DNA of 64,000 nucleotides from Heterohyrax brucei (GCA_028571685.1 CM053148.1:87318001-87382000), one strand, 5' to 3'; counted from the stretch's first letter, positions 34,424-46,234 are shown. A program made the numbers and translations. The notes: a model not told the origin generated them from the sequence alone.

Positions 34424-35119
34424 AAAACATAGTGGCTAAGTGTTACTACATCTGCTGTTTAGTCAGCCAGTGCTGCTCTAACTGAAACACCACAGAGTGG
34501 ATGGCTTTAACAAAGGAAGGTTTATTCTCATATAGTCCGGTAGGTTGCAAGTCCATATTCAGGGTGTCCGCTTCAGGGAAAGGCTTTCCCCCTGTCTGCT
34601 CTGCAAGAAAGTCTGGTATTGCATCAGTCTTTGTCCAGGGAGCATCTTGGTGCAGGAAACTCAGGTCTGAAGGATGTGCTCTTCTCCCTGTACTAACTGC
34701 TTGATGGTGTGAGATTCCCCATTCTCAGCCTGCTTCCTTTTCATTTTATTTCGTGCAGGATGAAAGAATTAAGGGTGGGACAAGCCATACTCCAGGGAAA
34801 GTCCCTTTACAGTAGAGCAGGGAGGTGATCTTGTGAAGGGATTTACAGCCCCACCCTAATCCTTTAACATACAGCATAGGAAAACCACAAAACGGAGGAC
34901 AGTCACAAGATATGGAATCATGGCTGAGCCACATGGCTACACCTATGTTTTGGGGGACACAATTCAATCCATGACATCTGCTAACTGAAAGGAGAGCAGC
35001 TCACACCTGCCAGTCACTCCTTGGAGACACTATGGAGCAGTTCTTCTCTGTCCTATAGAGCTGCTATGAGTTGGCATCAACTTGACAGCAGTAGTTTGTT
35101 TTTCATTTTGTTTTGTTTG
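34424..35119 (+). mobile_element. AfroSINE in RTE, split by an LTR
   Basis: Parts 34424-34455 (acatagtggctaagtgttac) and 34977-35119 (gctaactgaaaggagagcag; ctgctatgagttggcatcaa; tail with tttgtttgg). The LTR at 34456-34976 breaks it at the pentamer tctgc. Both parts match one SINE in order. Confidence 0.9.
34456..34976 (-). mobile_element. Solo MaLR LTR inside the AfroSINE
   Basis: Minus-strand LTR of 521 bp, tgtttagtcagccagtgctg to attcaatccatgaca. A perfect 5-bp duplication tctgc lies at 34451-34455 and 34977-34981. It is very similar to the LTR at 90-611 along its length, so both may be of one subfamily. Confidence 0.92.
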
Positions 35120-36020
35120 GTAATACTCCCTGTTCTGTTCAAAGAACTGCTCTTGGTCTATGTACATTTTTAGAATGAACACAAATTGTTCTGCAATTCT
35201 TTTTCCTTTCATTGTTAAGCTTAATTTGCTGTGATCCACACATTTGAATGCCCTTGTGTAGCCAATAAAACACAAGTAAACATCTTTCTGGTAATCTCTG
35301 CTTCCAGCCAGTATCCATCTGACGTCAGCAATGGCATCCCACATTCTACTCCATCTTTGAAATCCTGCTGGACATGGTGGTATTTCCCTGTCAGTATTTT
35401 GCTGCAACCATTTTTAGAGTTATTTTCATCATTATTTTATTTGTATATAATATTGCCACGTAATTTCTGCATATGGTTGAATCACCTCTCCGTAGAATAG
35501 AATCATATGTGTCTGTTCCAGTCCACTGGCCAGGTGGCTGTCTTCCACATCTCCTGGTATAGGTGAGTGACAGCTTCCAGGATTGTGTTACAATCAATTG
35601 TTAAGACATCTCAGTAGGTATTCCACAAATTTCTGAAGCTGTCGCTTTTCACAAGTACCTTCAGTGTGTCTTGGGCTCACTCCTTCAGTACAATCGGTTC
35701 TTGATCACGGTCACGCTACCTCAAGTAATGGCTGGATGTCTACCACTGACTGCCACTTCCTGCCATGGTTGTTTGATGCTTCTTTTGTTATTTGAGTTTT
35801 GGGTCATAAATCCTTAAGTATTGCAACTTGAGGTTTGAATCTTTCAGTTTGTTCAGTTTTGGTTTTCCACTTCCTGGTTTTTGCTCGATTAACCCTAATA
35901 TTTTGTTTTCTTGAGCTGACCTCTGAAATATTCTGTGCACATCTTTTCCTTCATCGTTTATTCCATTCACTTTAGCTGCTCTACTTTCAAGACCAAGTTT
36001 CAAAGTCTCTTATGACACTC

Positions 36021-36561
36021 TTTTTTTTTTTTTTTAATCTAGTGCTGTTCTAACAGCAGTGTTACAAGTGGATGTCTTTTAAAAAGACAATTTAATCTCC
36101 CCACAGCAATGTAAGCTAAAAGTCAAAATTCAGGGCATCAGCTCCAGGGGAAGACTTTCTCTCTTTGTTCATTCTGGAGGAAAGTTGTTCTTGTCTTGTC
36201 ACTCTTCCCCTGGTAGAGGAGCTTCTTCGGAGCAGGGACCAGATCCAAAGGACATACTCTGGTCTCAGTGTTCCCTTCCATGTGACATGAGGTCCCCATG
36301 TCTCTCTGCTTGTTTCTTTCTTTTATGTCACAAATAGAGGTTGGCTTCTGACACTGCTCAGGCAGGTAGATATCATCATCGTGGTTGCTAACAATCTGTA
36401 TAATTAAATCATGGTGAAAGTGTTCATAACACACAGGAAAATTCCATCAAATGACAAAATGCTGGACAATGGCACAACACAATGTAATATAATAATATAA
36501 TAATCATGGTCCAGCCAAATTGATATATACACTTTGGGGGAACATGATCAAATCCATGACA
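36021..36561 (-). mobile_element. Solo MaLR LTR in RTE
   Basis: Minus-strand LTR whose outer end begins as a T run (36021-36035) before aatctagtgctgttctaaca. It ends in atcaaatccatgaca. The flanks cactc (36016-36020) and actcg (36562-36566) share actc, a likely worn duplication. The RTE reading resumes on the far side. Confidence 0.88.
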
Positions 36562-37279
36562 ACTCGAGACATTTTTTCCCTATTTTTTTAATTAACCTTT
36601 TGCTTTCTTCAGGTACAGTGAACTTGATGTCGTTGCAGGACTCACTGGTTGTCTACTCATTGGTGTTTAATGTGTCAGATCTATTTTTGCGATGGTCTCT
36701 AAATTCAAGCAGAGTATACTTAAGATCACACTTTGGCTCTAGTGAGCTTGTAACTTGAACTTATAAATGAGTAACTGATGACCTGTTCAGTAGTCATCCT
36801 CTAGCTTTGCTCTGACTGATGATACTGTATATGTCTCTGTCATCATTTTCCAAAGATACAGTCCATTCGATTCTTGTCTATGCCATCTGGCAAGGGCCAT
36901 GCAACTGATCACCTCATGCATTATCAAAAGAAGGTTTTGCCAGCAAACGGTTGGTGTTACAAAAAATCTATCATGTTATCTCCTACATTCTTTCTATCAC
37001 CTAGGCCACATTTTCCAATTATTTATCCTTCTTCTCTGTTTCTAACTTTTGAATTCCAATCACCAGTAATTATCAATGCATTGTATTGAATGTTTGATGA
37101 ACTTCAGACTTTGCAAGTTGGCAAAAATCTCCAGTTTCTTCATCCTTGGTGCTAGCTTTTTGTGCATAAACTTGAATAATAATTGTATTATCTGGCCTTC
37201 TTGCAGGCATATAAATATTATCACTGACATCACTGTATTTCAGGTTGGATCTTAAAATATACTTTTTGATGATAAATGG

Positions 37280-38149
37280 TGTCATGAATTGAGTTGTGTT
37301 CCCCCCAAAATATGTATAGCAATTTGACTATACATATAGCTTACATTGTGATTACCAGTATTTTGTGATTGCCCTCTATTTCATGATATTCTTATATTGT
37401 AAATTTCAACCTCTACCTGTGGCTAATAGATAAGATTATGTTAAAAGAAGATTAAGGTGGGACTGCAACACTCTTACTAAAGGAATGTGACTTACATTAC
37501 CTTTTATCCTACAAGAGATAAAAGGAAAAGGAAGCAAGCAGAAATTTGGAAACTTCATACCATCAAGAAAGCAGCAAGGAGGTCCACGCTTCAGACAGGA
37601 ATGGATTGGAATTGGCGACGCAGTGACCATATATTGGATGCACTTTATGGTTCTATACATCTATAGGATGTCATCCTGCTGACCTCTGGCTGGAGGAAGG
37701 AGAATGGGTGGAGAGGAGGGAAAAAAGAGACTGTTGGGAGGATGAGACATGTATGGAGCAGAGAGGAATAGTGTGCTGTCACCGGGCAGGGAGAGCAGTG
37801 GAAGCTGCATATAGGTGGGTATGTAAATTTATACAGGAATGTACATTTTCACTCAGTTATATTAAATAAAAAATTTAAAAAAACAAAAAAGAAAGAAAGC
37901 ACAAAGTAGACCAGAGCATGTCCTTTAAACCTGAGGTTCCAGAGACAAGATGATTTCAGATCAAAGAAAGACTGATACAGCTCAAGGGTCTTGCACCAGA
38001 GCTGACAAAGTGAGAGAGCCTTTCCCTGGAGCAGACAGACACCCTGAATTCTGACTTGCAGCTTAGTGTACTATGTAAGAATAAACCTTCTTGCTTAAAG
38101 CCATCCATTTATGGTATTTCTGTTAGAGCTGTACCAGGTGACTAAGACA
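37280..38149 (+). mobile_element. MaLR LTR in RTE, split by family A
   Basis: Plus-strand fossil LTR in two parts, 37280-37577 and 37893-38149, from tgtcatgaattgagttgtgt to accaggtgactaagaca. Flanks aatgg (37275-37279) and aatga (38150-38154) suggest a worn 5-bp duplication. The body is interrupted by a family A copy at aagaaagcagcaa. Confidence 0.88.
37578..37892 (+). mobile_element. Family A retroelement copy
   Basis: About 315 bp, 5'-truncated relative to the copy at 22975. Landmarks: ggttctatacatctatagga (37649), gggtggagaggagggaaaaa (37704), agtgtgctgtcaccgggcag (37768), cattttcactcagttata (37844), then an A-rich tail. Target duplication: aagaaagcagcaa (37565-37577) and aagaaagcacaaag (37893-37906). 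Confidence 0.78.
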
Positions 38150-38705
38150 AATGAGATACCATTCTTCTCCAATTTGTCATTCTTGGCATAGGAGGTCATA
38201 TGATTGTCTGATTCAGAATGGCCAGTGGCAGCCCTAGGATATTGATCTTCAATCTTTTCATTTCAATTTTTATTGTTTCCAAATTTCCTAGATTCAAAAT
38301 TTGTAAATTTCATATTCCAAGTATCAATGGATGTTTTCAGCTGTTTCTTCTCATTTTCAGTTGTTCCATTACAGCAAATGAAGGTTCTGAAAACTTGACT
38401 CATTCCACGTCATTAAAGTCAATCTGTTTTGAGGAAGCATCTCCCCCCCAGTTGTATTCTGAGTTCATTCCAAAGGGGCACCACATTAGACAAGTCTCTC
38501 TTGCTATCTGTAATGTTTTTACTGGCTAATTTTTTTCGTAAGTAGATTGCCACATCCTTCTTTCTCATCTGTCTTAGTTTAGAAGCTCTACTGCAGTCTG
38601 TTCTCCACAAAAGACTCTACTAGTATTTGAAATACCAATGGCATAGCTTCCAGTATCCTAGCAATATGCAAGCCATCATGACATGGTACATTGTCCATGA
38701 GTTTA

Positions 38706-38911
38706 CCCACCACGTTTCTGCATTAGAGGCTACCAATATAAATTTAAACAATATAAACCAAGATAAATTTAAATTAGAAGCTTTTCTGAGGACTATGGTG
38801 TCAAATTAAGCTAAATAAAATATATTATCATAACATTTAATAACAGCTGGCTGTCAGTGGGATAGAATGTCTAAATGTCTGCTGGGAGAATATATGCCTG
38901 TTAAGAAACTC
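38706..38911. other. Unassigned spacer
   Basis: About 205 bp past the RTE 5' end. Nothing recognised. Confidence 0.4.
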
Positions 38912-39046
38912 TTGTGGGACAGTTGTGAAAAGCCATGGCTGCTAATCAAAAGTTCGGCAGCTCAAATCTACCAGCTATTCCTTGAAAACCACATGGGGCA
39001 GTTCTACTCTGTTTTATAAAGTTGAAGACAGTGGGTTTGCTTTTCT
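38912..39046 (+). mobile_element. AfroSINE
   Basis: gctgctaatcaaaagttcgg, ccacatggggcagttctact, worn tail gaagacagtgggtttgcttt. The head is diverged. Confidence 0.85.
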
Positions 39047-39202
39047 TTGCTTGTTTAAGGCAGACTTCATACTAAAATAAAATGATGAGATTTCACATTC
39101 CCTTGAATCTTGTTAATTGAGAAATCCCACATTTTTCTGTTACAATTCTAGCCCTATATTTTTATATTTTGTATTTGGATATTTAGGTATACTAATTTTT
39201 AA

Positions 39203-39405
39203 GAGTTCCTGGATGGTAAAAGTGATTAAGTGCTCAGCTACTAACTCAAAGGTTGACAGTTTGAATCTATCCCAAGGTGTCTAGGAAGAAAGGCCAAAAG
39301 TTCCACCTTGAAAAATCTCAGTTATTGAAAACTCAGCTGAGTCCCATTCTACTCTAGGACATGTAGGATCACCATGAATCAGAACTGAGTCCATTGCAAC
39401 TTGTT
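39203..39405 (+). mobile_element. Long-form AfroSINE
   Basis: gttcctggatggtaaaagtg, ctcaaaggttgacagtttga, an extra segment near gaagaaaggccaaaagttcc, then catgaatcagaactgagtcc. Old copy. Confidence 0.8.
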
Positions 39406-40349
39406 GATTGACTGTACTGATTTTAAGTACAATCCCCTTCTGGTAACCTGTCTCTAAGCATATTTTTAGCACTTGATGTACTGATGGTTGGTACTTTATC
39501 CACTCTGTAGGATGTAATTCTTTAAAACTCCCAGCACTGCTCTGGATAGCTTGTTCTCCATTAGTTGTCAAAAATATAACCTCACAGCTATATAAATTTG
39601 TAAGCATACTTATCCTGGAGGACTTTCAAACTTTAGGTTTTCAGTAATTTCTATCATAATTAACAAAACTGTACAACAGGAAATTATGAATGGGGACTAA
39701 CAATGCCAGAATATTCTTTGAAGTTTCATGACTCAAACTTTGATTACGTTGTGATATTTTTAGCTCATTTATTTTATCCTTGCACTTGAGCTTTCAGTAA
39801 GCTGAAGAGAAGACAGGACCTGTATATCCCTTCCTAGAGTGATGCAAGGATAAGTAATCCTGATGGTTTTACTTCTAGCTCTTTCATCTCAGGCAAAGAG
39901 AACATAAACATCCTGTCAGGAATTCTAGGTACTTTGAGTGAGCCAAGCCAAGAGTGAATCATTTCATAAATAATTGAATTACATAGTCTGAGAGAAAAGA
40001 CATGTTTCTATATTTTCTTGACTTGCTTTGAATTTTCTTTTGACAATAATACTTTTTACTTCACAGTAAGTTATATGAATGAAATGGATTCTGAACAAAG
40101 TAACTACACAAGGTAATATAGATTATGCATAGAAATGATTAATTTATCCCGGTCTATTATATTTCCAAAAAAGTCTGCAATGAATATGTACATACATATA
40201 TAGATGTATATATAGTATGTACAAACACATGTAAATGCTGTTATAATAATTTATTACATCGTTTCAAGCAACTGAGCTTCTGATACATGACTTATTTCTA
40301 CTTTATTAGAAAAAGATAGAGGTTTTAAGGTCTGTGTTGCTAAAATACT
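39406..40349. other. Unassigned AT-rich stretch
   Basis: About 0.95 kb, with a TATA/CATA-rich patch at 40190-40225. Nothing recognised. Confidence 0.4.
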
Positions 40350-40405
40350 TGTGTTCATTGGAAACGACTCGACAGTAAGGTGTTTTTATTATGATTTTGG
40401 AAAAC
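40350..40405 (+). mobile_element. AfroSINE 3' stub
   Basis: cattggaaacgactcgacag then gtgtttttattatgattttgg. Only the tail end remains. Confidence 0.6.
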
Positions 40406-40805
40406 CTGTATTCATAGGACAAACTGATAGAATTTTACGAGTTGATAAAGGGAATAAATTTTATCATCATCTCCATTGTGTGCTTATTATTATTATTAAT
40501 ACTAAAGAATTTTCATTAGTACAATTTTCCCCCTTGGGAGCATACACACATGGTAAACTTGTATAAAAATCAAAGATTAGCAAGAATTTTTATGTAACAA
40601 AAATAAGCTTATATCAGACTCAGAAAAAATAAAGCTAAATTTTAAGGACAACAAATAACAAAATCACATAAAATTAAGAGCAGGAATAAAAAAAGGAACA
40701 AATATTTTTGTGTTGTAAACTCTCATGTTTATCTCTGGGATAATTCCACATAACTTCAATAAATTTAATGTTCTATTTTGTGAAAATATTGGCATCACAG
40801 TAATA
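40406..40805. other. Unassigned AT-rich sequence
   Basis: About 400 bp, no recognised repeat or exon. Confidence 0.4.
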
Positions 40806-40915
40806 AGAACCAAACCCAAAAGTTCAGCAATTCAAATCCATCAGGTTTTACTCTGTCCTTTATATTTGCCGTGAATCAGAATGGACCCAACAGCAATAGG
40901 TTTGATTTTGGTTTA
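40806..40915 (+). mobile_element. AfroSINE, internally deleted
   Basis: agttcagcaattcaaatcca, ggttttactctgtcctttat and gaatggacccaacagcaata are all present, but the central ccttggaaactctatgggg block is missing. Confidence 0.82.
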
Positions 40916-40924
40916 TTCTTCTTT

Positions 40925-41275
40925 AGTGTTAATGAAGAACACTGGATAGCCCATGGGTTGTCAGACCAAACGGATGCATCTTAGAAGTTTAGCCAGAGAA
41001 CTCCTTAGATGCAAGGATGGGGAGACGTCATCCCACTTACTCTGGACATGTTAATGGGTACCACCAATCCCGCAAGAAAGACCTTGTTCTTGGTAAAGTA
41101 GAGGATTAGAGAGAAAGGGGAAGGCCCTAAGTAGGATGAACTGATGCAGCGGCTGCAGCAGTGATCTCAAACACAGCTGCATTTGTGAGGATGGCGTAGG
41201 GCCTGGTAACATTTCATTCCCTTATACAGGGGCTACTCTGGGGAGGAACAGCTTAATGACACCTCACAACAATAG
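40925..41275 (+). mobile_element. RTE LINE 3' end fragment
   Basis: Plus-strand RTE from about gaagaacactggatagccca through cttactctggacatgttaat, gcagcggctgcagcagtgat and the tail cttaatgacacctcacaaca. 5'-truncated, no frame. Confidence 0.85.
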
Positions 41276-41599
41276 CGACCTTCTTCTTTGGAAAGAATCC
41301 TGGCAGTACAGTGTTTAGGCACTTGTAGAATCTTAGATTTGGGAAGTGAATCACTGTTTTCCCCAAGTGAAAATATTTAGGAAAGTGGTATCTCTACTTA
41401 GCCCCGGGAAGTTTAATCTTCTTTGGTCTAAAACAATAGTTCTGAAAGTGTGATCATCCTCAGATCAGAAACATTGCCTGGGAATATGTTAGAAATACAA
41501 ATTCTTGGAGTTTTCATCAGAGCTATTGATTCAGAGTCTCTCCTGTTGGTTGGGGTACAACAATCTTGTTTGACAAGCCATCACAGTTATGAGTACTTT
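41276..41599. other. Unassigned sequence
   Basis: About 320 bp. The frame at 41450-41719 starts here but only its C-terminal end (AGLRRGCRMRGVIAEAR) belongs to the RTE that follows. Confidence 0.45.
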
Positions 41600-43435
41600 G
41601 ATGTATACCAATTTGGTTCAAAAGTGGTCACAGCAGTACATCTAAAGAAAATATTAGAAATTCAAGCAGGACTCAGAAGAGGATGTAGAATGAGGGGTGT
41701 CATTGCTGAGGCCAGATGAATTTGAACTGAAAGCAGAGACTATCAGGTAGACTTTTATCTGTGTTTTATTGACTATACCATAGCATTTGACAAAGTGGAT
41801 CATATAAAATTACAAATAACATTGTGAAGAATGAGACTTCCAGAACACTTAATTGTGCTTGTGATGAGATGCATGTGTAGACAAAGGGGCAGTCTTTCTA
41901 ATGGACCAAAGTGATACTACAAGGTTTTAAATCTGTAAAGGTGTGCACTGAAATTATTTCCTTTCATCATACTTATTCAGTTTGTTTGGCGAGCAAATAA
42001 TGGGAAAAGCTGGACCTTTGTGAAGAAGAATGGAGCATCAAGGTTGGGGGAAGACTCATTAACAACCTGTAACACGCAGATGACATGACTTGGTTTGCTG
42101 GAAACAAAGAGGCTTGAAACACTTGCTGATGAAGATCAAAGACTATGGCTTTCAGTATGAATTACACTTCAATAGAGGAAGATAAAAATAGTCACAACCA
42201 GATAAGCAAGCAACATCATGACAGAGAAAAAAGAAAAACAAAAAACAAAACAAGATAAAAAAGACAACCTGCAATTGTCAAAGATTTCATTTTACTTGGA
42301 TCCACAATCAACAACTATGGAAGCAGCAATCAAGAAATCAAAAGATGCATTTTACTGGACAAATATGCTGCAAGAGACCCCTTTAAGGTGTTAAAAAACA
42401 ATGAAAATCATTTTAATGACTGAGACACACTTGACCCAAGTCATGGTGGTTTCTTTCTTTTTGTGAAAGTTGGAGAAAGAATTTGGAAGACAGCAGAAGG
42501 ACTGATGCCTTTTTGAACTATGGTGTTGGCAAAGAATACAGAATATACCTAGGACTGCCAAAAGAACTAACAGAGGCATTGTGAAAAACTAGGAGGACTG
42601 CCAGTTAAGTACAGTAGTTCATCCTAGAAAATGTGCTACATACCTCATTGCTGTGTATGACTACTGTTACCTGCAGAGTACTCCCCTTGGAAAGCTGTGC
42701 ACTGATGCCAGTGCCTAGTTCACCCTTCGCAGCAGTTTTGGATCTTCTTTACTGGCGTGGCCGTCAGAGCTGTCGTTGTACTACCCTTGAAATCCTGAAT
42801 GTCATCAAAATGTCTTCCTTTCAATATCGCCTTTATCTTTGGATGAAGAAAAAAGTCACTGGGGGCAAAATCAAGTGAGTAGGGAGGATGTTCCAATACA
42901 ATTATTTCTTTACTGTCTAAAAAATCCCTTACAGACAATGATACAATTAAATTTGCAAATGCCGCCATGCTGCCATACACGATGGGCGTTCCAGAAAGAG
43001 TTCCAGAATTGCTTTGAAGGGTGGATTCAGCACTGGCACTGGTGCATAACTTTCCAGGGAAAGTACTTTGAAGGTGACTGTGGTGATATTCAGCAGTGAA
43101 GTATGTAGCACACAGGACAATTCAGTTCATGGACTTAATTGTCAGCCCTAGCCAGAACACTCCTTAGAAGACAGGGTGATGAGACTTTGTCTCACAAATT
43201 TTAGAGATATTATCAAGAGGAATAAGTCCTGTAGAACTACAACATCTTGGAAAAGTAGAGGATCACGGGAACAGAGCCAACCTCTCAATGAGATGAATTG
43301 ACATAGTGGCTAAAAGAACTGGCTCTGGCTTACAACCACTTGGAGGACGATGCAGAACTGGGCAGCCCTTCATTCTGTTGGACTCAGGGTCACTGTGGGT
43401 AGCAACTGGCTTGGTAGCACTTAGCAACAGATTTG
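41600..43435 (+). mobile_element. RTE LINE split by a foldback mariner
   Basis: Plus-strand RTE in two parts, about 41600-42605 and 43138-43435. The first part covers mid reverse transcriptase onward: AGLRRGCRMRG (41668-41700), the FCVLLTIP..FDKVDH region (41755-41800), NL*HADD-like region (42065-42090), FILLGSTINNYGSSNQEIKR (42288-42345). The second part carries acactccttagaagacaggg and the 3' UTR to acttagcaacag. Many stops. The insert sits at a TA dinucleotide. Confidence 0.88.
42608..43135 (-). mobile_element. Foldback mariner, 528 bp, with TA duplication
   Basis: Non-autonomous Tc1/mariner element on the minus strand. The frame at 42720-42980 encodes the transposase C-terminal half, VLEHPPYSLDFAPSDFFLHP, then GRHFDDIQDFK. 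The third catalytic Asp region (APSDFF) is visible. The first two catalytic acidic blocks are absent. The arms (about 42608-42765 and 42980-43135) are long inverted repeats of about 155 bp; both contain the transposase 3' end, so GWIQHWHWCITFQGKYFEGD can be read in the right arm. TA at 42606-42607 and 43136-43137. Inserted in an RTE. Confidence 0.85.
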
Positions 43436-43450
43436 GGAACTACTGCTCTA

Positions 43451-43622
43451 AACCTGGAGCTCTGATGGTACAGTGGTTAAGTGTTCAGTTGCTAACCAAG
43501 AGTTCGGCAGTTCAAATTCACCAGCTTCACGGTGGAAACTCTATGGATCAATTTTACTCTATCCAGTAGGGTCTCTAGGAGTTGTAGTTGACTTGATGGA
43601 AAAGTATTTGGTTTTGGTTTTA
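43451..43622 (+). mobile_element. AfroSINE
   Basis: Head ctggagctctgatggtacag, ttcggcagttcaaattcacc, tail gttgtagttgacttgatgga with ggttttggttt. Confidence 0.9.
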
Positions 43623-44562
43623 ACTTAAACCTACAAGAGTATCCCATTCTCCTTACTAGAATATGACTTTGACAGAACACGTGACCAGGTTATGGTCACT
43701 AAGATAAATGGGGAGATTCCTATGGCTGTAGGAGCATTGGTTTCTAGAAAAACATTATTAGTCTTTGACAGTTGACAGCAAGGATGAGATGTATGAAGCC
43801 AAGGTGACCAGCTTTTTATCTGGCAGTATGCTACATAACACACTGAGGAAATAATAGCTGAAAGAGAATGACGTCAATTTGTTTTCTTTAAAAGGAAAAA
43901 TGACACTAAGTCTCTTAATTTATCACCAGATTTGTAATTTTTGCAATTAGGAACAATAAATTTCCTGTATCCTCAACCAATTTGAGTCATGATTTTTATT
44001 ACTTGCATCCCAAACTCCTTGAGAAGTGCATTATAGTAAAAAGTATATAATTTTGAACATACTTCACTTTAAAAAGCTAACAAGGCAAAAAAAAAAGAAA
44101 TGTTGAAATGTTTAACTAGGCCATGCTTCCAATAGTCACTCAAAATTTTACATACAGAAGTTAAGATCATTATTCAATTCTTCCAAAATTCACAAAAAAA
44201 CTTGTGCTCTAAACTATCAGAAGATTAAATAACCAGATGCCTACATCAGAGATGGCCTTATGAAGCCTAGGTGTGCAGGGAAAGCATTAAATGCCTCCTT
44301 GTCTGAATGGCAAATTGATGGGCTTATTTGCAGCTGGAATAAATTCTAATGAATATCATATTGTTTCACAATTTAAGCAGCTTAAATGTTAGCTTGCAGG
44401 CTGTTTTCTCAAATTATAAAGGGCCTTCATATATTCCCATTAAATGTTTTCTTGTTTTCTGGCAAATACCACATCATAACTTAATGAAAGTTGATTTTTA
44501 TTTCTTGTTTGTATTTCTTTCCTGCTTTCCTAGAGGTGGATATGTTAGATTCTCCCATGTCA
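43623..44562. other. Unassigned AT-rich stretch
   Basis: About 0.94 kb. Frames at 43631-43843 and 44349-44624 are not recognised; the latter runs into the RTE piece. Confidence 0.4.
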
Positions 44563-44935
44563 TTGTTGTTAGTTCCCAGCCAGTGGGTTTCAAGCCGTGG
44601 CGACCTCATGTACAACAGAACTAAGCGCTGCCGGGTACAGCCACATCTCTGGTATGTCTGAGCCCGTGCTTGAGACCTGTGTGTCAATCCATCTCATCGA
44701 CGGTTATCCTTCTTTTCACTTACCTGCTAGTTTACCCCAAATTCTTATTTATAAGGTTCTCATTGGCTAATTTTTGGAAGTAGATCACAGAACCTTTCTT
44801 CCCAGTGTGTTGTGATCTGGAAGCTCTACTGAAATCTTCCCACCATGGGTGACCCAACTGGTATTTGAAATACTGGTGGCAGAGCTTTCGACACCAAAAC
44901 AACACGTAAACCGCCAGAGTACACAGTACAATAAA
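44563..44935 (-). mobile_element. Short RTE derivative, 3' end joined to 5' end
   Basis: Second copy of the composite seen at 4508. Plus-strand 44563-about 44735 is RTE 3' end (ttgttgttagttcccagcca; gtcaatccatctcatcgacg). From about 44750 it is RTE 5' end (cattggctaatttttggaag; gtatttgaaatactggtggc). No coding region between. The junction differs from the copy at 4508, where less of the 3' part is retained. Confidence 0.7.
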
Positions 44936-46234
44936 CCAACAGGAGTGACAGGTATTCTTTCATGGGGAACAATTAATGTGCATATGACAACTACTGGGAC
45001 AATATGATGTCACCTGTCTGCCCCCATTAGGTCTAAATCAGAAAGATGGGGTTGGCAAGCAATGTTGTATTTTATACCTATCCTGACCAAGTCTGAATAT
45101 CTGGAGGAAATCGATTGACCCAGGTACTAAAGGGGCTAGGTTTGAACCTTAAAGCTAGCAAGACTGAGAAACCATCTCAAAAATCCAACAAGGACTGAAC
45201 GAGTAAAAGGAAAGAAGGGAATTTCCTTTTATTACCTTGAAAACAGTTTAATGCTGGAAATTTGTTGTAATGATTCACAAGTGCTATGAGTAGACTGGCC
45301 TGGATTAAAAGGCCAAGTACAGTAGGATGGACACCATTGTGTTGCTGTAACATTTTAAAGTCTGTTGAGCAGGATTTTGACTGTATTTATTTTCATTAAT
45401 CACAACTATTTGCCTTAGTATTTTCATAATTTACTAATGCACTGTATCTTCAGACAGTGCCTGGTGTTTCACGGTTCCTTTTCCTTACCAAAATTTACTA
45501 CAACTTATTTTCGTGTTCAATGCTGATAATATGGGAAAATAACTCAGGTGCATAAAATCGTAATAGCCTCTGAAAGTTGATAGGAGAGCCAAAATGATAA
45601 AAACAAACAAACAAGACATGTAAAAAGAATGAACAAGATTGAAGTGGGGAATGGAGACTGAGATTAAGTTTATTTAATGCTAAATGGCTTCACGTTTATA
45701 ATTGTTGAGGCTATGTGAGTGGGAAACTGAGATTCATGGTATAATTCCCTTTCCTTTGAATATGTCTGAGGATTTCTGCAATAAATCATTTAATTTGAGG
45801 CAAACAGTGTAAAATACAGATTGAAAATTTGAAATACTTGAGTACATATTTTAAACTGAGAGCATAGGCAGCCTTTGCACAGCAAAAGTAAACCTGTAAC
45901 TTCAATAATTGCAGACAAATAAAAACATTGTTTTCAATTTTATTGAATTTTGTTTTATGGAAGCAGTGGAGAAATGAAGAACAAAACATTGTTTTTCTCT
46001 ATTTTTTAAATATATCATCAAAAATATGCTTCTTCTAAAATGTCTTGTATGTCTAATTCCTCTTTCCTGTTCTTACTGATAAATCCGTAGACTAAACCTA
46101 AAATGGACCCAGAGAGAGGTTAACAAGCTGACTTTGTAACCATTGCCTTCACTCCTAGATTTTTAATCCCCCAATTAGACCTCATAACAATAAATAACTC
46201 ACTTTCACTAAAATCTAAGATAGTCAGTCAACAC
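44936..46234. other. Long unassigned AT-rich stretch
   Basis: About 1.3 kb. Includes an aaacaaacaaac patch near 45600. The 67-codon minus frame at 45786-45989 is unrecognised. Confidence 0.4.

Larger units (their letters stand above)
33501..38705 (-). mobile_element. Near full-length RTE LINE, split by nested insertions
   Basis: Minus-strand RTE whose 3' end is at about 33501 and 5' end at about 38705. Removing the inserts leaves about 3.1 kb, close to the usual length of an RTE. From 5' to 3' on the minus strand: 5' UTR (38460-38705), endonuclease-like part (36562-37279 and 38150-38450; SDNIYMPARRPDNTIIIQVY at 37100-37280), linker, reverse transcriptase (35120-36000; AGFQRWSRMWDAIADVRWIL and DYQKDVYLCFIGYTRAFKCV), thumb and C-terminal region (33600-34423), 3' UTR (33501-33600). 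Many stops and frameshifts; certainly inactive. Inserts: AfroSINE 34424-35119 with an LTR inside, LTR 36021-36561, LTR 37280-38149 with family A inside. Confidence 0.88.

Noticed and set aside
35030-35407. A 125-codon minus-strand frame as a host gene
   Set aside because: It contains DAIADVRWILAGSRDYQKDV, the RTE reverse-transcriptase region, and lies in the RTE at 33501-38705.
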